Shown piece by piece: positions 1 to 6,218 of a stretch of DNA of 6,425 bases. The first letter of the stretch is position 1. Every line of letters begins with the position of its first letter. The DNA lies in the NCBI GenBank assembly GCA_027364495.1, contig DAHXPE010000110.1, positions 1 through 6,425 on the forward strand. The letters run 5' to 3'. Position numbers and translations under genes: made by a program. The notes under the pieces are model-generated. The model had not been told where the DNA came from. It did not search any database and saw only the letters and a list, made by a program, of their open reading frames with translations. This DNA comes from Candidatus Heimdallarchaeota archaeon (lineage in GTDB: Archaea > Asgardarchaeota > Heimdallarchaeia > Hodarchaeales > LC-3).

Positions 1-41
1 ATTTTTGATTATTTTTTAACTTTGAAAATTAAATTTTAGAA

Positions 42-401
42 ATGATTTTAAAGCAAGAAATTATCCTGAATGCTATGAGTAATAACGATCTTCCATTCAA
101 AAAAATTCTTTTAAATCAATTAGAGTGCATTAAATGTGGTAGAAAAGGCGATAAACAACTGGTTGATGTCAAAAGCCTTACAGAAAGGAATAATGCGTTA
201 AAAATCAATTCAAGACTCGTTTCCAGTCTTAAATCCACTCCTGAAAATTATTACGCAATTCAATGCTATTATTGTGCTGAATTAAATATAGTTGATCGTG
301 TGAAATTCGAAAATTTAGTTATAAACAATAATAAAATTGGTCATTGGGACGATTCTAAGACTATCAAACTTAATGAACATGGATTTATTACGATCGAATG
401 A
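42..401 (+). CDS. small zinc-ribbon protein, function unknown
   Basis: This 119-aa protein carries two Cys-x2-Cys knuckles, C29/C32 (in ECIKCG) and C75/C78 (in QCYYCA), separated by about 42 residues. That is the arrangement of a four-Cys zinc-binding module with a long inserted loop. I see no signal peptide or membrane segment, so it is probably cytoplasmic. The family is not recognised and no function is assigned; protein or nucleic-acid binding would be a guess. The ATG at 42 has no Shine-Dalgarno sequence. A T-rich element near 8-20 could be a TATA box for a nearly leaderless transcript. A second in-frame ATG at codon 12 would also keep both knuckles. It ends in TGA at 399-401, 5 bp from the stop of the convergent transferase gene. 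The paired knuckles support a real gene; only the start is uncertain. Confidence 0.75.
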   Translation: MILKQEIILNAMSNNDLPFKKILLNQLECIKCGRKGDKQLVDVKSLTERNNALKINSRLVSSLKSTPENYYAIQCYYCAELNIVDRVKFENLVINNNKIGHWDDSKTIKLNEHGFITIE

Positions 402-406
402 ATAAA

Positions 407-1159
407 TTAAATTTCTTCTGGCTGTAATCGATAAAACTTTACTTGTTTCGCACTTTTTCCTATACATATTGTTGCTGTACAGTCAGCTTCTAGATTTAAA
501 TTATAAAAATATAATTTTAAAGAACTTTTATCGATTTTTATGTCTATTTCATTGTTTTGATTTTCAAAAGGTATTTCAAATAAATTAATTGGTAAACGCA
601 TACCTTTTCCAATTGTTTTTATTACAGATTCCTTTATGGTCCACCATTGAAAGAAAAAATGCTCCTTATCGTTGCTATCAAGGTTAATAAAAAATTCTTT
701 TTCTCTTTCGGAAAAAAATCTTTTGATAAGATTTTCATAATTAACCTTTTTACGAATTTTTTCTATGTCTACTCCTATTTGACTATTTGAGCAAATCCCA
801 ACAAGCAAATAATTGAATGAATTAGAAACATTAAATTGAATTTCTCCTTGTTCATACTCTGTTGTTAAAAAAGGCTTTCCATATTCTGAATAATATAAAT
901 TAATTTCATTGGTCTTCATTTTAGTATAATATGACAAAATTTTTAGTAATAAAAAATATCGTAAAACTGTTTTTTCCCTCTTATGATCATTCAAGATAGA
1001 GTTAAATCGTAGAATGTCTTGTTTTGAAAATATTTGATTGTATGAATCTTTATCTAATGAAAATTTGGTTAAATCGAGAAACCACACATGAACTTCATTT
1101 GTTTTTGGCACCATATCTGGTTCTGGTGTAAACCATTTCTCTGGTTTTAATAAGTTCAT
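407..1159 (-). CDS. Sfp-type 4'-phosphopantetheinyl transferase
   Basis: The enzyme moves the 4'-phosphopantetheine arm of coenzyme A onto a serine of an acyl- or peptidyl-carrier protein, in the cytoplasm. At 250 aa it has the two-lobed length of the Sfp/AcpT class rather than the short AcpS class. Visible motifs in order are YGKPFL (93-98), FNVSNS (109-114), GVDIEKI (129-135) with the Mg-binding D131 and E133, FFSERE (148-153), and WWTIKESVIKTIGKGM (172-187) with the third metal ligand E177 and K181. The usual Ser-His-Ser of the second motif reads Ser-Asn-Ser. The ATG start gives the full N-terminal lobe. No carrier protein or synthase lies in the window, so the substrate is unknown. It is divergent from an HxlR regulator across 92 bp, which suggests that the regulator may control it. 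The family call is secure; the substrate is not. Confidence 0.93.
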   Translation of the reverse strand: MNLLKPEKWFTPEPDMVPKTNEVHVWFLDLTKFSLDKDSYNQIFSKQDILRFNSILNDHKREKTVLRYFLLLKILSYYTKMKTNEINLYYSEYGKPFLTTEYEQGEIQFNVSNSFNYLLVGICSNSQIGVDIEKIRKKVNYENLIKRFFSEREKEFFINLDSNDKEHFFFQWWTIKESVIKTIGKGMRLPINLFEIPFENQNNEIDIKIDKSSLKLYFYNLNLEADCTATICIGKSAKQVKFYRLQPEEI

Positions 1160-1191
1160 TATTTTCTAAGAAAACTTGTCATGTTAAAAAC

Positions 1192-1200
1192 TATATAAAT
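1192..1200. promoter_or_regulatory. TATA box between divergent genes
   Basis: TATATAAAT is a near-ideal archaeal TATA box. On the + strand it is preceded by an A-rich stretch (GTTAAAAAC) resembling a BRE, and would start transcription near 1220, about 30 nt before the HxlR ATG. Read on the minus strand it would start transcription near 1170, about 11 nt before the transferase ATG. It may serve either gene or both. A second, weaker AT element (TTAATATATT, 1224-1233) could instead be the transferase's own box. Confidence 0.55.
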
Positions 1201-1217
1201 GAACTATGCTTTCATTC

Positions 1218-1239
1218 TTACAGTTAATATATTTTGTAA
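1218..1239. promoter_or_regulatory. inverted repeat, possible HxlR operator
   Basis: TTACA and TGTAA form a perfect 5-bp inverted repeat with a 12-bp AT-rich spacer, centred at 1228.5. It lies between the predicted HxlR transcription start (about 1220) and its ATG. A dimer bound there could repress its own gene, and could also affect the divergent transferase gene. HxlR-family dimers bind short palindromes, which makes this a candidate. The arms are short for AT-rich DNA, so it could be chance. Confidence 0.25.
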
Positions 1240-1251
1240 AGTGAATGAGTA

Positions 1252-1653
1252 ATGGCATCTAAACCTGTATTAGCTATAAATTCCGAATCAAAAGTTAAAG
1301 AAATAATACCAGAAGTGGACTACACTGAAAAACAGGAAAAAGCCTGTCCGGTATCAAATTTCATTGAACTAATTTCAAAAAAATGGGTTATTCCGATTGT
1401 TATAGAACTTTATAGGAAAAATCAAGATGATAGTTTAGGTTCAATGCGTTTCAATGAAATTAGTAAAGTCTTAGGTGATGTCAATCCTAGAACACTATCT
1501 CAGCGGTTAAAGGAATTAGAAGATAAAAAAATTATCTTAAGGGAACAATATAATGAAATTCCTCTTCGTGTTGAATATTCTTTAACAGAAAAAGGTTTAA
1601 GACTAGGTAAAATGTTCCTTGATCTGGATGATTGGACCAAAGATTGGGATTAA
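1252..1653 (+). CDS. HxlR-family winged-helix transcriptional regulator
   Basis: This 133-aa DNA-binding protein has the full HxlR domain after a non-conserved leader of about 30 residues. The family Cys-Pro motif starts at C32 (ACPVSNFIELISKKW), followed by RFNEI (66-70), the recognition-helix segment NPRTLSQRLKELEDKKI (78-94), and the wing PLRVEYSLTEKG (104-115). These regulators act as dimers. In relatives such as YodB and HypR a Cys near the domain N-terminus senses electrophiles or disulfide stress, and C32 is the equivalent candidate. It is the only Cys in the protein. The ATG at 1252 is the first possible start, because an in-frame TGA lies just upstream. Its divergent placement next to the phosphopantetheinyl transferase suggests control of that gene and of itself. 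The effector is unknown. Confidence 0.92.
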   Translation: MASKPVLAINSESKVKEIIPEVDYTEKQEKACPVSNFIELISKKWVIPIVIELYRKNQDDSLGSMRFNEISKVLGDVNPRTLSQRLKELEDKKIILREQYNEIPLRVEYSLTEKGLRLGKMFLDLDDWTKDWD

Positions 1654-1696
1654 AAAAGTAATCTGATAATAGAACAAGGCGAAACAACGGATAATT

Positions 1697-1816
1697 GTGA
1701 TTGTTTTAGGAATAATTATTATTTTGTCAGGTTACACAATTGATCCATATAAATTAAATAACAAAGTGGCAAAGATACTCATAGGTCTCTGGGAGAATAT
1801 TAGAAATTTTCAATAG
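1697..1816 (+). CDS. possible 39-aa single-span membrane mini-protein
   Basis: From a GTG at 1697 the frame encodes 39 residues: a hydrophobic segment (VLGIIIILSG) followed by an amphipathic, protein-like tail (TIDPYKLNNKVAKILIG, then LWENIRNFQ) and a TAG stop. The frame is open a little further back and adds a basic NKAKQRI before the GTG. A membrane helix preceded by positive charges would be natural, but no usual start codon exists there. It may therefore be a real mini-protein starting at GTG, or the remnant of a gene that lost its start. There is no clear ribosome-binding site. Its 3' end overlaps the broken minus-strand frame at 1800-2030. No homologue is recognised. Confidence 0.3.
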   Translation: MIVLGIIIILSGYTIDPYKLNNKVAKILIGLWENIRNFQ

Positions 1817-2030
1817 AGAAAGATTCTGGCACAATTAAATTATTTGCAATTATTTTAATAGATGCTGTCTCTTATATCATAATGGGATTTAAATGATTCA
1901 GATATGTTTTAATAAAATCAATTAAGTCCATACTAGGCTTTATCTCTTCAAGTCTAAAATAAATATATAGATTAACAATTTCTTTACCACGATATACTAA
2001 GAAATTTATAATTTTTTGGTATGAGTATAA
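1800..2030 (-). pseudogene. broken minus-strand reading frame, unknown family
   Basis: On the minus strand one frame runs for 52 codons from 2030 to 1875, meets TAA at 1874-1872, and continues in the same frame for 23 more codons to a stop at 1802-1800. Both parts read like ordinary protein: the first holds RLEEIKPSMDLIDFIK, the second IIANNLIVPESFSIENF. No start codon lies near the beginning of the open stretch; the only ATG is at 1931. This looks like the 3' end of a decayed gene, but AT-rich DNA produces such frames by chance and I recognise no family. The minus-strand frame upstream of it (2042-2392) is in another register and overlaps the zinc-finger remnant on +, so I do not join them. 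Confidence 0.22.
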
Positions 2031-2129
2031 TTATTTGCTTATTATACCACTATTCGCATTTTCGAATATAAAAATTTAAAATTTGCCTTATCCATAGATA
2101 TCAATTTATATATTGTTTTTTCTAACAAT

Positions 2130-2480
2130 TTGTTACTTTCATATGTGATTTTACAAAGTAATAAGGAATTATCAAGCAGATATTTGAAATCCTTGAGAAA
2201 TTGTTCCAGGCAAACGGTACGATCAGAATTAATTAGATTACAAAAAACGGCAGGTTCATTAGGTAGATACAGATATTCAAATTGCAATGCACCATTAAAA
2301 CTATGCCAAGAACAATGTGAAAATTGTTTACAAGCAATCAAACTTTGTTCTATATACAAACTACCTATTAAAAAGTACCAAGAGACAGCCATATGTAGTC
2401 ATTGCCATTACCCGGCCTAATTATACCACTGAAAGCAATGGATTAGCATGAATTATCCCTGTCCAATTTGCAAGCAATAA
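2130..2480 (+). pseudogene. decayed RING-like zinc-finger gene with two in-frame stops
   Basis: The frame carries Cys-rich knuckles: SNC (2273-2281), LCQEQCENC, KLCSIYKLPIKK and AICSHCHYPA, up to TAA at 2418-2420. Past that stop the same frame continues LYH, then TGA (2430-2432), then KQWISMNYPCPICKQ and TAA (2478-2480). With the two stops treated as sense codons, this matches a treble-clef/RING-like module: Cys-x-Ile-Cys, Cys-x2-Cys, an H-x2-H-L-type pair, a Trp, and a final CPxC. Two expected Cys positions read Tyr (RYRYSNC and CSIY), each one base from Cys. The pattern is what mutation of a once-functional zinc-binding protein would leave. The frame is open back to 2031 with no ATG, and 2130 is a TTG. 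The upstream part (TTIRIFEYKN and onward) faintly resembles a WD40 blade, which I do not rely on. A run of six T follows the final stop. Confidence 0.55.
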
Positions 2481-2582
2481 TTTTTTACTCAACTTTGTTC
2501 TAATGAATAATTTTTAAAGGAAAGAAGTACTACTAATTTATTTGATTTTATTTATTCTTCTTTTCTGAAAGGTAATTGCATC

Positions 2583-2873
2583 ATGCTGTCATCGTTAGCT
2601 ACGTTTGCCTCTAAAAATATTTCAACACTCATTTATTTGGCTGTATTTTTAATATTATTCATAATAGTAATTTTTATTTATTATCATGACAAGAAACACT
2701 TAAAAAAAGTCGATTACAGTAAATTTCCAATGAGTGAAACTGAAATTGCGCTTCATAGAGATGAATTACAAGTAACTCCTGTTTCTGAACATCAAAAAAT
2801 TTATTGTAAAAATTGTGGGAAATCTATTGAACCAGAGTCTTATTTTTGTGAATTTTGTGGCCAAAAAACATAA
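2583..2873 (+). CDS. membrane-anchored zinc-ribbon protein
   Basis: This 96-aa protein has one strong hydrophobic helix at about residues 14-34 (within ISTLIYLAVFLILFIIVIF). A basic linker follows (HDKKHLKKVD), then a C-terminal zinc ribbon with C75/C78 (YCKNCGK) and C89/C92 (FCEFCGQ). The positive charges just after the helix favour a cytoplasmic ribbon by the positive-inside rule. This layout, one membrane helix plus a short zinc ribbon, is common among small uncharacterised archaeal proteins. No specific function can be given. The ATG at 2583 is supported by AAAGGT about 9-14 nt upstream and by the whole helix lying after it. It is followed by a T7 tract (2907-2913) before the methyltransferase. 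The architecture is certain; the role is unknown. Confidence 0.85.
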   Translation: MLSSLATFASKNISTLIYLAVFLILFIIVIFIYYHDKKHLKKVDYSKFPMSETEIALHRDELQVTPVSEHQKIYCKNCGKSIEPESYFCEFCGQKT

Positions 2874-2906
2874 TTTCGTTGTTTAAGGATTAAACAAAAA
2901 AGACTA

Positions 2907-2913
2907 TTTTTTT
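2907..2913 (+). terminator. T-tract after the membrane zinc-ribbon gene
   Basis: Seven consecutive T lie 34 nt after the zinc-ribbon gene's stop, in the 72-bp gap before the methyltransferase. Archaeal transcription often ends at U-tracts without a hairpin. The same AT-rich stretch continues as TTAATTC and could also be the TATA region for a nearly leaderless methyltransferase transcript, so the assignment is tentative. Confidence 0.25.
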
Positions 2914-2945
2914 AATTCATTCTCGAAAAATTCTTTTGATGAACT

Positions 2946-3776
2946 TTGGCTGATTATTACGATCAAAATATGAAACATTGGAATGAAAAGGCAAAGGTTC
3001 ACTCCAGCCGATCAAGCCAATTTTATAATATAGAAGAATTTTTAAATGGGAAATCAACTTTACTTCCTATTGAAAAAAATACTTTAGGTAATATTAAAGG
3101 TAAATCTGTTCTTCATGCGCAATGTCATATTGGGTTTGATACCATTTCTCTTGCTCGTTTAGGTGCTAAGGTAACTGGAGTGGATTTTTCATTAGATGCA
3201 ATTGAACAAGCAAAAAAATTTGCTGATCATTTACAGATACAAGCTGATTTTCTACAATCGGATATTTTTAAGTTATCAAATACCAAACTACAAAAAAATA
3301 GCTTTGACATTATTTATGCCAGTTATGGAGTTTTATGCTGGATAGGAGATCTGGATAAATGGACTGAAACACTTGTATCTTACCTTAAAACTGGTGGTAT
3401 GTTCATATTGATAGACGATCACCCCTATGTATCCACTGTTGAATTTGAAAATAACAAATACGAAATTAAATACAATTATTTCAAAAATCCAGAACCATTT
3501 GAATTTATAAATGAATATTCATATGCTGGAGAAGATTTTAAATTAGAGGAAAAGAAAGTTTATGAATGGAACCATTCCATAGATGAAATAATTGGTTCTT
3601 TTTTAAAAGCTAAACTACGAATAACAAGTTTTTACGAGTATGATTTTGGATACTGGCAACGATTTCCTTTCCTAATCAAAAGTTCTGAAGGTTATTATTA
3701 TCGTGACCCAACTAAAAAGGATATACCAGAATATAATATTCCATTAATGTTCTCTATAACAGGAGTAAAAATTTAA
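2946..3776 (+). CDS. class I SAM-dependent methyltransferase
   Basis: This is a soluble 276-aa enzyme of the Rossmann-fold methyltransferase group. The SAM-binding region is VLHAQCHIGFDTISLARLG (55-73) and VTGVDFS (76-82). It is the QCHxGxDTxSLARxGA variant in which Gln-Cys-His replaces the first glycines of the usual GxGxG motif, followed by the acidic D80 that contacts the SAM ribose. LQSDIF (103-108) and FDIIYASYGVLCWIGDLDKW (120-139) give motifs II-III. The C-terminal third probably recognises the substrate, which is unknown. The start is TTG at 2946: an in-frame TGA sits just upstream and the first in-frame ATG is codon 9. The family's usual N-terminus (Tyr-Tyr-Asp, then Trp-Asn) lies around residues 4-12 and favours the TTG. 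There is no Shine-Dalgarno site. The transporter follows 47 bp later. ArsM-type arsenite methylation is unlikely, because the conserved ArsM Cys pattern is absent. Confidence 0.9.
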   Translation: MADYYDQNMKHWNEKAKVHSSRSSQFYNIEEFLNGKSTLLPIEKNTLGNIKGKSVLHAQCHIGFDTISLARLGAKVTGVDFSLDAIEQAKKFADHLQIQADFLQSDIFKLSNTKLQKNSFDIIYASYGVLCWIGDLDKWTETLVSYLKTGGMFILIDDHPYVSTVEFENNKYEIKYNYFKNPEPFEFINEYSYAGEDFKLEEKKVYEWNHSIDEIIGSFLKAKLRITSFYEYDFGYWQRFPFLIKSSEGYYYRDPTKKDIPEYNIPLMFSITGVKI

Positions 3777-3797
3777 CATTTCCTGAATATTTAATCC

Positions 3798-3804
3798 TTT
3801 TAAA
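3798..3804 (+). promoter_or_regulatory. candidate TATA element for the transporter gene
   Basis: TTTTAAA is centred about 23 nt before the transporter ATG (3824), which would give a leaderless transcript. An alternative box, ATATTTAA at 3787-3794, would give a leader of about 9 nt. Between it and the ATG lies a small stem (AGCC at 3804-3807 with GGCT at 3815-3818) around six T, which could also end the methyltransferase transcript. Confidence 0.3.
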
Positions 3805-3823
3805 GCCGTTTTTTGGCTGAAAT

Positions 3824-5113
3824 ATGACTATGATTCTAGACATAAAATCACTTTTACCATTCATTCTTATCATTTTGGTTAATCTCGCGGTGATTTTTAG
3901 GAGGGTAGGAAAGTTGGACATCCCTGCATGGACCGCTTTTATGGCAGCTGCTATTTTACTTATTTTTATAAGTTCAAACCCAGAAAAAAGTTTTAATTCT
4001 GCTGTTCAGGTTGTTGCTTCAAATGCTGATGTCTTCGTGTTTTTATTCACCATGATGGTACTTGTTACCTCTTTAGAAATGTCTGGAACATTAGATTTCA
4101 TAGCTCACAAATTACTAAAACATACTAAGGACGGAAACACATTACTGTTATGGATTCATATCTTTTTTGGTCTTGCAGCATCTGTTCTGATTAATGACAC
4201 TGTTGCAATTTTTGCTCCAATTTTACTTATAGCATTTGCAAGGCAGATCAATCAAGAAGCAAAACCTTATATTCTTGCAGTGGCTTTTGGTCTGACATAT
4301 GGATCGGCCCTTTTACCTACCGGCAACCCGCAAAATTTCATTCTTGCATCAGCTGGCAATATAACATTCATTGAGTTTTTTGTTTATGCTTTCTTTCCAA
4401 CACTGTTTGCTCTATTAGGTAGTTATATGACTTTACGAATTTATTTTCGATCTGTTTTCAATACTGAAAAATTTAAAACAGTTTCAATGGTTGAATATCC
4501 TTCTATCGATTATTTACATTTAAGAAAACCGGCTCTGATAACATTCGGTGTTTTATTAATTGCATTACTCGTTACATCATTTTTCAACATTCCCATGGGT
4601 TTAATTTTTCTATTAGTGGTGGGAATTTATCTTTTCTTTATTAATGATCGAAATCAAATAATAGCACGCATTGATTGGGGTGTTTTGTTTTTCTTTGCCG
4701 GAATGTTTATAACAATCAATGCTGTTACCCAATCTGCTATTTTTACAGACTTAGTCAAAACACCTTTAAGCACAGCTCAACCTAATTTTGGCACCTTTGT
4801 TATTTTCAATATTGGAATTTTTATCTTGTGTCAATTTTTTTCTAATGTTCCAGTAGCGATCATAGCAACACAATTACTTCCTAGTACTCACCTTAATACA
4901 ACCATATTTTGGATGTCAACAGCTTTAACAACAACATTTGCTGGTGGGACAACCGTTCTAGGTGCAGCAAGTAATATTATAGCAATAGAGACATCTAAAA
5001 AACGAAAAGTAGAAATAAAATGGCTTGAATTTTTTAAAATCGGTATTTTTTCAAGTTCTTTTGCATTATTAGGTGTAATTTTGTTTGGGCTGATTGCATT
5101 TGGAATATTTTAA
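3824..5113 (+). CDS. ArsB/SLC13-type (ion transporter superfamily) membrane permease
   Basis: This 429-aa integral membrane transporter has about ten to twelve hydrophobic segments in two inverted halves. It shows the signatures of the ArsB/CitM/NhaD/DASS superfamily. In the first half these are VLINDTVAIFAPILL (121-135) and the hallmark GNPQN (167-171) after ALLP. In the second half they are FFSNVPVAIIATQLL (338-352) and TTVLGAASNII (376-386). In these families the two Asn-containing hairpins form the substrate site. A central charged loop (about 209-235) separates the halves. The substrate could be an inorganic anion, arsenite, a carboxylate or Na+/H+; the sequence does not decide it. The ATG at 3824 is followed by another ATG two codons later, and either works. 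The nearest upstream gene is the methyltransferase, 47 bp away; a functional link is possible but not shown. No arsR- or arsC-like gene is present. Confidence 0.9.
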   Translation: MTMILDIKSLLPFILIILVNLAVIFRRVGKLDIPAWTAFMAAAILLIFISSNPEKSFNSAVQVVASNADVFVFLFTMMVLVTSLEMSGTLDFIAHKLLKHTKDGNTLLLWIHIFFGLAASVLINDTVAIFAPILLIAFARQINQEAKPYILAVAFGLTYGSALLPTGNPQNFILASAGNITFIEFFVYAFFPTLFALLGSYMTLRIYFRSVFNTEKFKTVSMVEYPSIDYLHLRKPALITFGVLLIALLVTSFFNIPMGLIFLLVVGIYLFFINDRNQIIARIDWGVLFFFAGMFITINAVTQSAIFTDLVKTPLSTAQPNFGTFVIFNIGIFILCQFFSNVPVAIIATQLLPSTHLNTTIFWMSTALTTTFAGGTTVLGAASNIIAIETSKKRKVEIKWLEFFKIGIFSSSFALLGVILFGLIAFGIF

Positions 5114-5253
5114 ATTACTTAATACCAAATCCTACTGTTGTGGTACCATTTTAATATCCAGAATAAATAATTAAAATATCAATATTCGTTAAATGAAGGG
5201 CTTTTAAATCATAAGGGTTAATATTAAAAGGATTAGAGAATGAATAGCCATAT

Positions 5254-5370
5254 TTGATTGATAATCAAATCCTGAAACGTAAAAAGGAAATAATTGAAAA
5301 TTTAATCAAAAAGAACGGAAACTCCGTTATTAATTTTTTTCTTGCCATATCTGAACCAACTTCAAATTAA
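5254..5370 (+). CDS. possible 38-aa small ORF with TTG start, or gene remnant
   Basis: From TTG at 5254 the frame encodes 38 residues of protein-like character (LIDNQILKRKKEIIENLIKK, then NGNSVINFFLAISEPTSN) ending in TAA. A better-looking start lies 14 nt upstream in another frame: ATG at 5240, preceded by AAAGGA with 7 nt spacing and by a TATA-like TTTTAAAT near 5203-5210. That ATG runs only five codons (MNSHI) before TGA. A one-base change would join the two. The region may therefore hold a frameshifted small gene, a TTG-started mini-protein, or chance sequence. Part of the frame coincides with the hairpin at 5314-5328. The rest of the 355 bases between 5114 and 5468 shows no other coding signal. 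Confidence 0.22.
   Translation: MIDNQILKRKKEIIENLIKKNGNSVINFFLAISEPTSN
5314..5340. terminator. hairpin with T-tract, possible bidirectional terminator
   Basis: AACGGA (5314-5319) pairs perfectly with TCCGTT (5323-5328) around a 3-nt loop. It is followed on + by an AT stretch ending in seven T, and on the minus strand by a five-T run just beyond the stem. It lies between the ends of the convergent transporter (5113) and helical-protein (5469) genes, where a terminator for both directions would be useful. It also falls inside a possible small ORF, so one of the two readings is probably wrong. Confidence 0.35.
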
Positions 5371-5468
5371 TAAATTGTTAAACTGAAGTTAATATTTAAA
5401 TCTCCACCCAAAAAGGCAATAGATATTAATTATGTTCTTTAATGGAAAAAAGATTGTAAACTTAATTT

Positions 5469-5957
5469 TTATTCTTCTAATTCTCCACCATTTCTTAGAG
5501 CAATGGAATATTCATAAAAAATTTTTGATAAAATAGTAAGTTTTTGAAATTCATCATTGAGATCGAGCAAAATTTCTGAATTTAATTCTTGATTACAAGC
5601 ATTGATATTAGCTTTTAAAAGATCAGTTAAGACATTGAAAGCGGTTAAAATTTTATTAAATAAAGAATCACATTTAAGATTAATATCAACCCTTGTTTTT
5701 GGATCTTTCTTAGCCCATTTAAGATGAACCAGATTATTAGCTAAAGAAAGATATTGTTCAGCTATGATTGAAAATTGTACATCATATCTAGACTCTCTTT
5801 CTAAATTATTTAAAGTTTTAATGACCTCCTCTAATTTCTTTCTTTCATCCTTATCTATAGCCTTGAAGGAGCTTGATTGGCTTTTCCACTTCTCGAAGTA
5901 GGCTAAGATTTCATCGTTGAGATAAGGCGCTGATAGGATTGTCTCCATACGAATCAA
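5469..5957 (-). CDS. helical protein of unknown function
   Basis: This protein of 159-162 aa is predicted to be almost entirely alpha-helical, with heptad-like runs at about 36-57, 60-85, 92-120 and 124-155. It has no signal peptide, membrane segment or Cys knuckle. Its two Cys (C96, C121) are far apart. A charged stretch (WAKKDPKTRVDINLK, 81-95) lies mid-protein and the end is acidic (GELEE). It could be a helical-bundle scaffold or partner protein; I do not recognise a family. The start may be TTG at 5957 (162 aa) or the in-frame ATG at 5948 (159 aa). Neither has a Shine-Dalgarno site, and I slightly prefer the ATG. It is convergent with the transporter and divergent from the HAD gene. Sustained protein-like composition supports a real gene. 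Confidence 0.75.
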   Translation of the reverse strand: MIRMETILSAPYLNDEILAYFEKWKSQSSSFKAIDKDERKKLEEVIKTLNNLERESRYDVQFSIIAEQYLSLANNLVHLKWAKKDPKTRVDINLKCDSLFNKILTAFNVLTDLLKANINACNQELNSEILLDLNDEFQKLTILSKIFYEYSIALRNGGELEE

Positions 5958-5990
5958 CTTTTTATTAATATTTCAAATAAGTTTTTTTGT

Positions 5991-6000
5991 CTAAATATTT
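5991..6000 (-). promoter_or_regulatory. candidate TATA element for the helical-protein gene
   Basis: Read on the minus strand this is AAATATTTAG, centred about 38-47 nt upstream of the two possible starts. It would give a leader of roughly 13-22 nt. The composition is AT-rich throughout, so the assignment is weak. Within 5958-6246 I see no supported gene; the longest frame starting with ATG that I checked is a 27-codon one (6104-6187) that I do not accept. Confidence 0.25.
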
Positions 6001-6218
6001 CATTGCTAATACCATTGACTTATAACCCTATTTTAATGTATTCAGTCCTTTTGCTCAAAACTACTATTTTATTTGAATAAACACCCATATTTGAAAAAGA
6101 TTTATGAGCTTTTGTTCAATTTTGTTACATAAATTAGATTTTAAGAACTTTCACAAACGAAAATTAAAAGTCACTAAAAACGCATAAATTTAAAATACAA
6201 GAAAGAATTCTAGTAATT

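Noticed and set aside
2042..2392. 116-aa frame on the minus strand
   Set aside because: It covers the Cys-rich + frame that reads as a zinc-finger remnant, and its own sequence has no recognisable motif. Treated as a shadow, although its C-terminal half looks weakly protein-like.
2041..2430. 11-bp direct repeat ATTATACCACT at 2041-2051 and 2420-2430 flanking the remnant, as target-site duplication
   Set aside because: In DNA this AT-rich an 11-bp repeat within a few hundred bases is not strong evidence, the second copy encodes the conserved Leu-Tyr-His of the zinc finger, and no transposase or terminal inverted repeat is present.
2418..2432. Stop-codon recoding (selenocysteine or pyrrolysine) to explain the interrupted zinc finger
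   Set aside because: One stop is TAA, which neither system uses, and two expected Cys are also lost. Decay is simpler.
5114..5160. Inverted repeat TACCA...TGGTA after the transporter as terminator or attachment site
   Set aside because: The arms are only 5 bp, with a long spacer and no following T-run.
6104..6187. 27-codon ATG frame upstream of the HAD gene
   Set aside because: Short, no ribosome-binding site, composition expected by chance, and it lies in a divergent promoter region.
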